NCBI GenBank assembly: GCA_944323255.1
Contig: CALURU010000009.1
Coordinates: 35,523 to 99,522 of the forward strand
DNA: 64,000 nucleotides
Reading direction: 5' to 3'
DNA from: Candidatus Gastranaerophilales bacterium
Lineage (GTDB): Bacteria; Cyanobacteriota; Vampirovibrionia; Gastranaerophilales; Gastranaerophilaceae
In this document: piece by piece, positions 1 to 8,283 of the stretch
Layout of the letters: the number at the start of each line of letters is the position of its first letter
How positions within the stretch are numbered: position 1 is the first letter of the stretch
Translations under genes and position numbers: made by a program
Notes under the pieces: model-generated
The model's input: only the letters and a program-made list of their open reading frames with translations
The model's database searches: none
Told to the model about the DNA's origin: nothing

Positions 1-193
1 CCTCTTTTGTTCTGACGACAAGCTTATGCCAGTCCTCAAAATCTTTTGCAATATAATAAGGAAGTCCGCAGGATGAATAAGATACATGAGTATCCTGTGT
101 ATAAACTTTAACCTCCGCATCCGGAAGCTCTCTTTTTGATTTAGCTGCAGCCTTAGCCCCTGCCGCAACACCGCCTACAATAATTATTTTCAT
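1..193 (-). CDS. CoA-disulfide reductase / NADH oxidase-like flavoprotein, N-terminal part
   Basis: Only the first 64 codons are in the window; the gene runs off the left edge. The start is the ATG at 193 (reverse strand). The N-terminus MKIIIVGGVAAGAKAAAK is the FAD-binding dinucleotide fold (GxxxG variant) of the pyridine-nucleotide disulfide oxidoreductases, and SYSSCGLPYYI carries the single redox-active cysteine typical of CoA-disulfide reductases and NADH oxidase/polysulfide reductase relatives. Such enzymes use NAD(P)H to reduce CoA disulfide, oxygen or polysulfide in the cytoplasm. Which substrate applies cannot be told from this fragment. It diverges from the gene at 371. Confidence 0.85.
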   Translation of the reverse strand, partial: MKIIIVGGVAAGAKAAAKSKRELPDAEVKVYTQDTHVSYSSCGLPYYIAKDFEDWHKLVVRTKE

Positions 194-309
194 AACAGGA
201 TTATGACTATATGGAACATTTTATGCAATTAGACAGGAGGGGAAAAATAGGTAAAAACTCATAATTTAACATGCAATGTAAATTTTTGTAACAAATCTAT
301 TCATTTTTC

Positions 310-336
310 TAAAGTTTTTTCGAATACAGCCGTAAA
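310..336 (+). promoter_or_regulatory. sigma-28 (FliA)-like promoter of the 1369-residue protein gene
   Basis: The -35 element TAAAGTTT lies at 310-317, followed by an 11-nt spacer and GCCGTAAA at 329-336. The enterobacterial FliA consensus is TAAAGTTT-N11-GCCGATAA, so the -35 and spacing are exact and the -10 has two changes. The predicted start is near 343, followed by AAGGAG at 356-361 and the ATG at 371. Two exact copies of the consensus exist elsewhere in the window (41743-41769 and 54671-54697, reverse strand), which raises confidence in this one. Confidence 0.7.
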
Positions 337-370
337 TACATGTATAAATTATTTTAAGGAGAATGCTTTA

Positions 371-3300
371 ATGTTTGAATTTTCATTAAATCTTACTTCA
401 AGAGATTTGGTCTTGAAGGACAAAAAAGGGGTTAGTGCGGAGTCAGATAAGGTTTCAGAAGAGGATACGAGTAAAACTGCGGACTCGCCCGCTGGCGGTG
501 ATACTGTAGATAATGAAGAAAATACGAATTTTTCACAAAATTCGCACAATGTAATATCTGATTATTGCGATATGATGGAGCAATTTGCTGCATCTGCAAG
601 TTCAGCAAATGGTACCGGAAATACAGAAAGTACACAGGGTGCAGAAGGTGCAGAGGGTGTTGATGCAGCTTCAGACGTTTCAGAGTCAAGAAGTGTTTCC
701 GATACTTCTCCTCTGGATGAGTTGTCAGAGGAGGTTATAGAGCAGTTACAAACAGCCGAAACTATTTATGATGAAGTAGTGAGCGGCGTCCAGACTTTAT
801 TTCCGGATAATGAAGAATTATTTGTAAATTATGATTATGAATCTATAAAAGAGCATTTAGCCCAATATATTGATGAAAGTCCGGTTGCACAGGATTTGTA
901 TGTAAAAAATGAAAATGCGAGATTGTTATATCTTTCAGCAATGGGAGAATTAACAGAAACAGAGTATGAGAAATCTGCACGCAGCACGCTTTATGCTATC
1001 TATCCGGATACTGCGGAACTGTCTGAAGCAGAGAGACGTGATATTCAGACAAAAATTGATAATATGTCGGCAGAAGATGCAATTAAGCTTCAAGATTTAA
1101 TACTGGAGCTGCCGGCAAAAGACAGTGAAGAATATGAGGCAAAGCTTACAGAATTTAAAACAGAGTTTGAAGAAGTAGCCTCTAACAGTCGGTCTAATTC
1201 AGGAGTTTTATCAAGAAGCAGTTATTCTGATGTAAACTCTTCAACAGGCGGAACTGTTACAATTGATACTCCTCTTGATGATAATAATGCCCAGCAGTCA
1301 GGCGGGCTGGAAACTTATGTTTCTTTTGAGGATGTATTTAAAAACTGTTACGGTATAGAATACGATGCTGATAAAATGTCAGCATATCAGGAGGCTAAAG
1401 CTCTTTATGAAGTTCAACTTGCAACAGAAACCTCACGGCTTCAAATTCACAATATTTTGGACAATGCTGAAACCGATGAAGAAATAGAATCCGGTATTTT
1501 GGAATCCATATCCGGCATGGCAGTCTCAACTTCTGATGAAGATTTAACGACTTTGCTGCAGAATATGACCCAAATGTCCAATGTGTCAGTCAAGGACGGC
1601 AAAATAGTTGCCGATGACTTGAGCAAGGTAAAAGAACAGTTATTAAACACAATAGATGAGCGTGCAGAGGAATTGTATTCCGAAGGTTCTGCCGCTCCGC
1701 TTTCACGCTCCGGCTCATCTGCGGATTTCAATGCCGCAACCTCCAAGTACGAATCAAGTTACAGAGAAGCATTTGGTGACAAAGCCGCAGACAGAACGCA
1801 GGCTGCAATTGAAAATGACAGTTCGGGATTTGTACAAAATTTAAGAAAAAGTATAGAAGCTGCCGGTCTTACCTGCGGCATTGGTGCGATGATGACCTGC
1901 AATCCGGTACTTCTGGGTGTAAGTATCGGCTGTAGTGTAATGGCACCCGGAGTTGAACTGATTGCAGAACTTACAAGCGGCAATCCTTCTAAAGCAAAAA
2001 TAGATAAACTTCTGGGTGAGATGGGACTAAACGCAGCACTTGCGGGATTTGGTATGGCAGCAGGTGTTGCAGGTTCTTATGCCGGTAAAGTTGTTTCATC
2101 TCTTGTAAATAAGGGTTCACAAGTATTTGGATTCCTTGCAGATAAAGCTACTGATGTGCTTGCAAGTGTTATGGGCAATATGGTGTTGACAGGCAGCGGA
2201 AATCTTAGCGGTGAACTGATAAACCAGGCTATATCGTCAGTTTTCGGTTCAAAAACTGCCAGAAACTTTACTAAGAATATGTTTGAAAAATTTGGTTTTT
2301 CAGCAGGAGATATAAAAGCTGACATAAATCAGGCAAAAGGTGCACTTAGCGACGATGAAGTCAAATGGGCAGAAAAGAACTTTAAACATCTTGCAGAGCC
2401 TACAATGGAAGTCTACGGTGAAGTTATCAATAAGGTAATGGACGGTGAAATTATTGATAAAAAAGGGTTAAATCAAATTATCAAAGATGCTTGTGAAAAA
2501 CATGATATTGACGATGCCGATGATCTCAACTATTGCCTGGAAGAATTGATGGGTAAGACCGGCATGGAAGAGTTATATGATTGTATGAGCAACATGACCC
2601 CTTCTCAAAGAGAAGCTTTAGAAGATGATTATCGGGATTACGCTAAAGATTGTATAGATAAAATAAATGAAAAATTAGGAATAGAGCCGCCGCATAATGA
2701 TAATACAACCGGCGAGGCAGTCGATTCTGACCGGGGTGATATCGGCAATGGAGGCAGTGCTGCCACTTCGGGCGAAGGAAATAACGGCACTAAACCCGTT
2801 ACAGGTGATGACGTTAATACTGAAAACAAAACAGATGACGCAGCTGAAACCGGTGGCGTAAAAAATCCTGATGACGAGCCGGCTGCAAACAATTCCAATA
2901 CGTCATACGAACAGTACTGTAATGATGTTATAAGCAAGTACAAATTCTCTGACGAAAATTGTGTTCAATATACAGATGATATTCTTGGCAGTATAAAAGA
3001 TAAGTTTGAAAGCGGAGAGTATAAACTTTCAGATATCGAAAAGGCTATGCACGATTATCTTGATGATAAATCTGTTCTTGCTTCCGATGTAAGAAAAATG
3101 GCGCAGCGTATTGCCGACGAACTTAATTTGGAACGCAACGATGAATTTATGGAAGATTTTAACCAGTCCGATATTCCGGAATATCAGGATGAACTGCAAG
3201 AAATACTCGGTGAAGCTTTATCAAGCAGCATAAGAAATAATCGCCGAGAATATGAAAGTGCGATGAAACAAGAATACGGTATGCGTGACTTTTCATCTTA

Positions 3301-4480
3301 TGAACTTTCGGAAAGTATAATAAATGACTTAAAAGGCAAAATTGAAGATAATCCTGAATGGGTAAATATGAATAATCTTCAGGACTACCTGTACGATTCT
3401 ATTGATCCAAATAGCGTCGATTTCCGTGATGTTGAAGCAATCACAAAACGTGTAATGGACGAGCTTAACCTCGGAGACAATGCAACGCTTCAGGGTGAAT
3501 TTCTTGCCAATAAAGATAATATGTTAAACTCCGGTAATACAACTCAAAGAGTAATAAACAAAGTAATATTTGACCAAATCCAGGAGGCAATGGAAAAAGG
3601 CGAGGAGGCAGATCCTGACAGAGACAAAGATGATAAGAATGAAGAAACTAAGCCACCACTGGACTATTCTGATTTCAACCGCTCATCAGGTGGTACAACT
3701 TCGTCATCAGGAGGTGGTTCTGGAAGTGTCGATGATAAAAATGATTACAGCGACCACAACTCCTCTATGCCTCGAATGCCGGAGGACTACGGCGATAGCA
3801 GCGGTATGGATATTCCGGAAGATAATTTCAACGACTCCGAGCCGGATAATATTCCGCCGGAACCTGAAACACCACAGGATTCTTCACCTTCAGGAGGCGG
3901 TTCTGGAGGCGGAGGCTTCGATCCGTCATCTTCCGCTTCAACGGATGCAAATAATTCAGGGTTAGAAGCCTCTCCGGAAAGTGACAGTGCTAATTTTGGC
4001 GAAAGTGCAATCGTAGGAGATGACGGAAGCGTATATCTTCCAAACGAAGCAACAAGCGATACCTGGACTAGCAATATTGAATCAGGAAGTGCAGAAGCTA
4101 CACGTGACCAGCTTACACCTGAACAACAGGATGAAAAGTGGGAAGAGCTTCAAGATAAATACGGTGACAAATATGATATTCAAATGAACGAATATGGCGA
4201 TGCTCTATTAATACCGAAAAATCAGGATGAAGAATCTCCAAAACCTGATGACAGAGATAATAACAATGATAACGGCTGGGGAGACCTGAACGGCAGCGTC
4301 GGAGGTGCCGACTTGAGCGGCTGGGATTACGACTGGACACAAGGTATGGACTGGTGGTTTGATGAATTTTCCGATAACGATGAATATTTTGAAGATACTT
4401 CCGAAGAAGACTGGGGCTGGGACGGCTCCGGCGGATACGAACAAAATGACTGGAATGATTACGACAGATATATGGCATAA
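371..4480 (+). CDS. giant acidic low-complexity protein, unknown function, probable late flagellar regulon member
   Basis: I do not recognise this 1369-residue protein. Residues 1 to about 120 are Ser/Thr/Glu-rich and look disordered; there is no classical signal peptide. Two Gly/Ala-rich hydrophobic stretches lie near residues 496-537 and 555-618. A roughly 85-residue unit is duplicated (about 845-933 and 960-1050), each copy ending in a DV..(I/M)..R(I/V).DELNL motif. Gly/Ser/Pro/Asp-rich linkers follow, and the last 70 residues are very rich in Trp, Asp and Gly (WDYDW, MDWWFDEF, DWGWDGSGG). The start is the ATG at 371 with AAGGAG 9 nt upstream. It is transcribed alone from a sigma-28-like promoter and ends at a hairpin terminator. 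A flagellar-exported or surface protein is a reasonable inference; nothing in it proves that. Confidence 0.85.
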   Translation: MFEFSLNLTSRDLVLKDKKGVSAESDKVSEEDTSKTADSPAGGDTVDNEENTNFSQNSHNVISDYCDMMEQFAASASSANGTGNTESTQGAEGAEGVDAASDVSESRSVSDTSPLDELSEEVIEQLQTAETIYDEVVSGVQTLFPDNEELFVNYDYESIKEHLAQYIDESPVAQDLYVKNENARLLYLSAMGELTETEYEKSARSTLYAIYPDTAELSEAERRDIQTKIDNMSAEDAIKLQDLILELPAKDSEEYEAKLTEFKTEFEEVASNSRSNSGVLSRSSYSDVNSSTGGTVTIDTPLDDNNAQQSGGLETYVSFEDVFKNCYGIEYDADKMSAYQEAKALYEVQLATETSRLQIHNILDNAETDEEIESGILESISGMAVSTSDEDLTTLLQNMTQMSNVSVKDGKIVADDLSKVKEQLLNTIDERAEELYSEGSAAPLSRSGSSADFNAATSKYESSYREAFGDKAADRTQAAIENDSSGFVQNLRKSIEAAGLTCGIGAMMTCNPVLLGVSIGCSVMAPGVELIAELTSGNPSKAKIDKLLGEMGLNAALAGFGMAAGVAGSYAGKVVSSLVNKGSQVFGFLADKATDVLASVMGNMVLTGSGNLSGELINQAISSVFGSKTARNFTKNMFEKFGFSAGDIKADINQAKGALSDDEVKWAEKNFKHLAEPTMEVYGEVINKVMDGEIIDKKGLNQIIKDACEKHDIDDADDLNYCLEELMGKTGMEELYDCMSNMTPSQREALEDDYRDYAKDCIDKINEKLGIEPPHNDNTTGEAVDSDRGDIGNGGSAATSGEGNNGTKPVTGDDVNTENKTDDAAETGGVKNPDDEPAANNSNTSYEQYCNDVISKYKFSDENCVQYTDDILGSIKDKFESGEYKLSDIEKAMHDYLDDKSVLASDVRKMAQRIADELNLERNDEFMEDFNQSDIPEYQDELQEILGEALSSSIRNNRREYESAMKQEYGMRDFSSYELSESIINDLKGKIEDNPEWVNMNNLQDYLYDSIDPNSVDFRDVEAITKRVMDELNLGDNATLQGEFLANKDNMLNSGNTTQRVINKVIFDQIQEAMEKGEEADPDRDKDDKNEETKPPLDYSDFNRSSGGTTSSSGGGSGSVDDKNDYSDHNSSMPRMPEDYGDSSGMDIPEDNFNDSEPDNIPPEPETPQDSSPSGGGSGGGGFDPSSSASTDANNSGLEASPESDSANFGESAIVGDDGSVYLPNEATSDTWTSNIESGSAEATRDQLTPEQQDEKWEELQDKYGDKYDIQMNEYGDALLIPKNQDEESPKPDDRDNNNDNGWGDLNGSVGGADLSGWDYDWTQGMDWWFDEFSDNDEYFEDTSEEDWGWDGSGGYEQNDWNDYDRYMA

Positions 4481-4487
4481 AGTCAAT

Positions 4488-4518
4488 AAAAAAACAGGTT
4501 AAAAATAACCTGTTTTTT
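4488..4518. terminator. bidirectional intrinsic terminator
   Basis: A perfect inverted repeat (AACAGGTTA at its core, four-A loop, TAACCTGTT) is flanked by an A-run on the left and a T-run on the right. It lies between the convergent genes ending at 4480 and 4520, so it can terminate both. Confidence 0.9.
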
Positions 4519-4519
4519 A

Positions 4520-5296
4520 TTATACAAAATCTTTTCTGTCAAAAAACGGAATACTGTTTGCCAAACTTACTTCCACATACGATTTCTTTTGTTCCGTACT
4601 TATATCATTGACATTTGTAACGTCAAGCATATAAGGATGCTTGAGCGATTTAAGCTCTCTGTCAATCTGCGTAAACTCTTCGTCAGAAAAATTTCCGCTG
4701 ATTAGAAAATCTATGTCGCTTGCCCTTCTATAACCATATCCGGCACGTGAACCGTATATTCTTACATAATCTATTTTTTTATTTTTCAAAAAATAGTTTA
4801 TAAATAAACAAAAGCTATAACTGTCTAAAACCGAATGGTTTGGATATTGAGGCTTAAATTTCTTGGACAGAGCTTCAAAATCCTTTTGAATTTCTTTGTC
4901 AAAAAATTCGCAAAATTGTTCAAATAATTTTTTGTAGCTCAAAAAATAATTCTTTATAACAATATCAAGATGCTCTTCTTCATTAGTTAAAATATAAGTA
5001 TTAATATCCTCCAGCATTGAAATCCACCCATCAGCAGAAATATAGTCCTGCATTTTGCGGATAATTTTTCTTGGCAAGAAACTATTAATGCCCTTTTCCC
5101 TTAAATAATCCTTCATTGTTTTCCAGCCAAATTCATAAGTGTGTTTTATCTCTTTTCCAAATTCGTGTTTTGCCTGTCTTGAAGGATTTTCCTCATGCTT
5201 TAAGTACTCTTCTTCTGCCTTATTTAAAATTGAATACTGACCAAGAAAACTGTCTCTGTATCTATATTTGAATCTCTCTAATTTTTTGCTGCTCAT
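4520..5296 (-). CDS. HI0074-like domain fused to a minimal nucleotidyltransferase (HI0073-like)
   Basis: A 258-residue two-domain protein. Residues about 15-135 are helical and resemble the nucleotidyltransferase substrate-binding HI0074 family (FGWKTMKDYLREKGI, then WISMLEDINTYI). Residues about 170-245 are a MNT nucleotidyltransferase domain with the active-site pattern YGSRAGYGYRRASDIDFLI (GS followed by DxD). HI0073/HI0074 and MNT/HEPN pairs usually come as separate genes and often act as toxin-antitoxin-like modules in which the nucleotidyltransferase modifies its partner; here the two parts are fused. The HEPN RNxxxH ribonuclease motif is absent. It overlaps the upstream gene by 4 bp, so translation is probably coupled. 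Its substrate is unknown. Confidence 0.8.
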   Translation of the reverse strand: MSSKKLERFKYRYRDSFLGQYSILNKAEEEYLKHEENPSRQAKHEFGKEIKHTYEFGWKTMKDYLREKGINSFLPRKIIRKMQDYISADGWISMLEDINTYILTNEEEHLDIVIKNYFLSYKKLFEQFCEFFDKEIQKDFEALSKKFKPQYPNHSVLDSYSFCLFINYFLKNKKIDYVRIYGSRAGYGYRRASDIDFLISGNFSDEEFTQIDRELKSLKHPYMLDVTNVNDISTEQKKSYVEVSLANSIPFFDRKDFV

Positions 5297-5739
5297 ATTA
5301 AATCATCAATCTCCGGCTTTATATAAGAATCGAGCTGTTTATACAGCATAAAATATTCTTCATTTATATAATTTATCAAATCTTTTTCCGTTTCTTCATT
5401 CCTGTTTCTGTCATAATTTTTGAACAAGAAAAATAAATTAATCCACCTTTGACCGTCAGTTAGAATTTCTGAATAATAAGCCTGTTTTAGTGTCAAAAGA
5501 GTATTCGGCTGCGTAATTCCGCTGTAAATTAAATATTCCTGAAGAAGTTTGCAGGAAATCCTGAACATTTCATAATATTTATTACACAATATAGTGCGTT
5601 TTTCCGGCAATAATTTGTCAAGATTTTTAAACTTTGTTTTTTCTTCCAGAATACAAAAAGTTGAAAAGATTTTTGCAAAATCTTTCTTGTAAGTTTGTAT
5701 CCATCTCTTCAAAACGGTTGAACCGGCAGCATTAGCCAT
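5293..5739 (-). CDS. HI0074-like nucleotidyltransferase substrate-binding protein
   Basis: A 148-residue, all-helical protein whose middle (KYYEMFRISCKLLQEYLIY and GQRWINLFFLF) follows the HI0074 pattern, and which looks like a paralogue of the N-terminal domain of the next gene. The stop overlaps the start of the 258-residue nucleotidyltransferase gene by 4 bp, so the pair is likely an operon and a complex. The position of the HEPN catalytic RNxxxH motif reads DRNRNEE, with no histidine, so RNase activity is not expected by this motif. A role as an antitoxin- or toxin-like partner is inference from the family and gene order. No promoter was identified upstream; pnuC ends 23 bp before. Confidence 0.7.
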   Translation of the reverse strand: MANAAGSTVLKRWIQTYKKDFAKIFSTFCILEEKTKFKNLDKLLPEKRTILCNKYYEMFRISCKLLQEYLIYSGITQPNTLLTLKQAYYSEILTDGQRWINLFFLFKNYDRNRNEETEKDLINYINEEYFMLYKQLDSYIKPEIDDLI

Positions 5740-5762
5740 AATAAATTCCTTTTTTATAAAAA

Positions 5763-6476
5763 TTATACTTCACAATCTTTATCTTTGCAATTTGGTTGTA
5801 TCTCTCTGCGATGAATTTCTTGTCTCCAGCAAATATAAAAATATATAGCAAGAATAAAATATACACTCCACATAATAACTGTTGAATAAACTTTTTCACC
5901 GCTTTGCGCAATCAACAACCACATTATGACAGATAACCCGTTAACAACCATCCAGACTACCCATTGTTCTATTGCACGCCTTACTGTAAGATACATTCCG
6001 GCAATAGAAAAAATTGCTGTTATACCATCTATAACAGGGTTTTTGTCATGTAAAAAATAAAGAAAAATAATAGCAGCAGCCATTAAAAAAAGCGTTATTA
6101 GACTTAGTATAATTCTGTCTTTGAAAGAAATAAATGTTTTTATAATCTCGTTTTTCCCGTCCTTTAAATGCTGTCTCCATTTGAAAAATCCCAGGATTTG
6201 CATAGGAATATAATAACCGGCATACAAAATAAGGTTTCCCCACAAAGCATTATGAAACGTCAAATATACATAAAAACTTGATCCGGAAAGTCCAAATAAA
6301 TAACAAATAGGATTCCCCTTGCCTGCCAGAAATGTGTAAGTTATACCAAAAAATGCCGACAAAATCGCCACCGGACTATCTTTAAACCAGAAAAAATTAA
6401 TAATCAGCAGAAAATAAACAAATGCAAGTGCCAGAACTTCCGAAAATTTTAAATTTATATATTTAATAATTTTCAT
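5763..6476 (-). CDS. pnuC: PnuC-family nicotinamide riboside transporter
   Basis: A 237-residue protein with about seven membrane-spanning segments and PnuC-family signatures: YYIPMQILGFFKWRQH near residue 90 and EQWVVWMVVNGLSV near residue 168. PnuC proteins move nicotinamide riboside (relatives move thiamine or riboflavin) across the inner membrane by facilitated diffusion, trapped by phosphorylation inside. The tail ends in a short Cys-containing hydrophilic stretch (KDKDCEV). It precedes the HI0074-like pair on the same strand with a 23-bp gap and diverges from the membrane protein at 6501. No riboswitch or NiaR-like site was seen, so the vitamin substrate is inferred only from family resemblance. 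Confidence 0.85.
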   Translation of the reverse strand: MKIIKYINLKFSEVLALAFVYFLLIINFFWFKDSPVAILSAFFGITYTFLAGKGNPICYLFGLSGSSFYVYLTFHNALWGNLILYAGYYIPMQILGFFKWRQHLKDGKNEIIKTFISFKDRIILSLITLFLMAAAIIFLYFLHDKNPVIDGITAIFSIAGMYLTVRRAIEQWVVWMVVNGLSVIMWLLIAQSGEKVYSTVIMWSVYFILAIYFYICWRQEIHRREIQPNCKDKDCEV

Positions 6477-6500
6477 ATTTATGTTATCTAATAAAAATAG

Positions 6501-7508
6501 ATGAAAGTAAATTCAGACAGGGATATCTCATTCAAAAGTATATATACAAGTAACGCTCTAAAGAGGGGATTAGAGTTTGCAGCAGACAACGGGGCTTTGT
6601 TTGCGGCGACAACAACGTTGCTGCTTTCAGCCGGAGCGAGACCTGCCGCAATCTGGCTTGCCCCGCACACGGATAAGGAAAATAAAAAAGTTGCCTGCGC
6701 AAAATCAATATCCTCGAGCGGAGCTGGTTACCTGCTAACGCTCGGAGTTTCTGGACCGTTTGCAGGTGCGATAAAAAAAATTGACAATAACCCAAAGAAA
6801 TACCTTAAACCTGAAACTATAAAATTCTTAAAAAACGGCAGCGAAAAATTATACCAATCTAAAAGTTATACACTTGCGACTCAGCTTTTTAAACTCGGGC
6901 TGGGTCTTGTTGTTGCTGTTCCAAAAGCTATTCTAACATGTGCCGGCATGCCTGTTATAATGCAAAAACTTTTTCATACTCCAAAGCCGCAAAAGCCTCA
7001 AGAAAAAGACAACATAGCTTTTAAAGGTAAATCACCCTCTGAGAGTTTTACAAAAGGTATTGGCAAACTTCTTGACACAAATTGTATGCAAAAGTTTGCA
7101 GATAAATTTAAAGACTCAAATTTCCCAATGCATATTGTTGCTGCAACAGATGCTCTAACCACTGCAACTTTCATTCACGAAACAAACAGAAGTGATAAAA
7201 TTGAAGAGAGAAGGAAAAAAGCTTTAATTTATAATGCAGGAATCTCAACTGCTTTGAGTATTGCAAGCAGTTATATTCTTGACAAATTAACAGAAAAACC
7301 TACACAAAAATTTATCAACAGATTTAAAGAAGCAAATAAGGGTCTGACAAACCTTGATAAACAGGTAGAAGGAATAAAAATTGCCAAGCCTATACTTCTG
7401 GTCGGATGCGTATATTATATGCTTATTCCGTTTATTTCAACCTTCCTTGCAGATATTGCCGATCACAATCCTAAACTTGATATTCCGCATAAAGGGAAAA
7501 AACGGTAA
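6501..7508 (+). CDS. multi-spanning hypothetical protein with FKG motif
   Basis: I do not recognise this 335-residue protein. It has several moderately hydrophobic segments (roughly residues 28-50, 70-90, 128-155, 240-260 and 293-318) separated by Lys-rich loops, so it is probably an inner-membrane protein without a cleaved signal peptide. Near the N-terminus it reads DISFKSIYTS and near residue 171 NIAFKGKSPS; a similar short hydrophobic-FKG motif recurs in the protein at 19126 (MLFKGADD). The start ATG at 6501 has no clear Shine-Dalgarno sequence. It is divergent from pnuC and convergent with the lipoprotein gene, so it seems to be monocistronic. Function unknown. Confidence 0.7.
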   Translation: MKVNSDRDISFKSIYTSNALKRGLEFAADNGALFAATTTLLLSAGARPAAIWLAPHTDKENKKVACAKSISSSGAGYLLTLGVSGPFAGAIKKIDNNPKKYLKPETIKFLKNGSEKLYQSKSYTLATQLFKLGLGLVVAVPKAILTCAGMPVIMQKLFHTPKPQKPQEKDNIAFKGKSPSESFTKGIGKLLDTNCMQKFADKFKDSNFPMHIVAATDALTTATFIHETNRSDKIEERRKKALIYNAGISTALSIASSYILDKLTEKPTQKFINRFKEANKGLTNLDKQVEGIKIAKPILLVGCVYYMLIPFISTFLADIADHNPKLDIPHKGKKR

Positions 7509-7540
7509 TATTTATATCATGCATACCAGTATATTTACCT

Positions 7541-8068
7541 CTAAGGACGGATTTTTTTACTGACTTCATCACATTTATCGGCAATGCTATCATTCATAAT
7601 TCCGATTTTTGAAAAGAATTTTCTATAAGCCCAGTCATCCGCATAATGCTGGCGGGTAAGAACCCTTTTCTGGTCTGTCTTAAACATACTGTCTTTATCC
7701 TTAATTTCCTCCAGCTCTTTTATGGAAATACCTTCTTTCACCATTCGGATATTGATTGCAGCAATTTTATCCCACATATCACCTTTAACTTTCGAACGCA
7801 TTGTTGCTGCTATTTTATTAAATTCCGCAACGTGTGCCGAATCTTTTGCTGCTTGGGTAGAATTAAATATATCACGATATGCAAGAGAATCAAGTCTTGA
7901 CTGAACAGTATTTTCATCTTCTCCCTGAGTGAGTTCTTCTAATTCCAGCTGTGTGCGATTTGTCTCTGACATATATTTTTGTGCTCTGTCGTTTACTGTT
8001 TCACAGGAGGCAAGAGAGAGCATTCCTACAGCTGCCAGAGGCATAAATGTTTTAAATGATACTTTCAT
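7541..8068 (-). CDS. small lipoprotein, unknown function
   Basis: A 175-residue protein with a lipoprotein signal peptide: MKVSFKTF, a hydrophobic core, and the lipobox LASC with Cys22 as the lipidated residue. The mature part is hydrophilic, charged and helical (residues 30-170) without a recognised domain. AAGGAGT lies 8-9 nt upstream of the ATG at 8068, which supports this start. It is expected to be anchored in the cell envelope. Upstream lies a 215-bp gap holding an inverted pair of dispersed repeats. The product is not in a conserved operon here and its function cannot be assigned. Confidence 0.8.
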   Translation of the reverse strand: MKVSFKTFMPLAAVGMLSLASCETVNDRAQKYMSETNRTQLELEELTQGEDENTVQSRLDSLAYRDIFNSTQAAKDSAHVAEFNKIAATMRSKVKGDMWDKIAAINIRMVKEGISIKELEEIKDKDSMFKTDQKRVLTRQHYADDWAYRKFFSKIGIMNDSIADKCDEVSKKIRP

Positions 8069-8149
8069 ATAATACTCCTTATATTAGGTTTTAGTGTATC
8101 ATATAAAACCTTTTATGTAAAATTTGAAAGGAATTAAGTTAAGATTGAA

Positions 8150-8282
8150 GTTAATGTCGGCTTGGTAAAGCCGACCTACAATTGTTATTCGTTAAACAAG
8201 CAAATTAATATTATATATTTTTTAGATAGACAAAATAAACTTTATCAATGTAGTAGGTCGGCTTTACCAAGCCGACATTAAC
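8150..8282. repeat. inverted pair of a 30-bp dispersed hairpin repeat
   Basis: The 30 bp at 8150-8179 are the exact reverse complement of 8253-8282. Each copy is itself a hairpin: stem GTCGGCTT/AAGCCGAC, loop TACC, with outer flanks GTAG and ATTAAC. The same family recurs at 19622, 19696, 19824, 19907, 23437, 51332, 51399 and 63731, always between genes. It fills the gap between bioA and the lipoprotein gene. Confidence 0.85.
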
Positions 8283-8283
8283 T

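Noticed and set aside
3570..3965. Open frames overlapping the giant gene in other frames
   Set aside because: They arise from its biased codon composition and have no ribosome sites or recognisable products.
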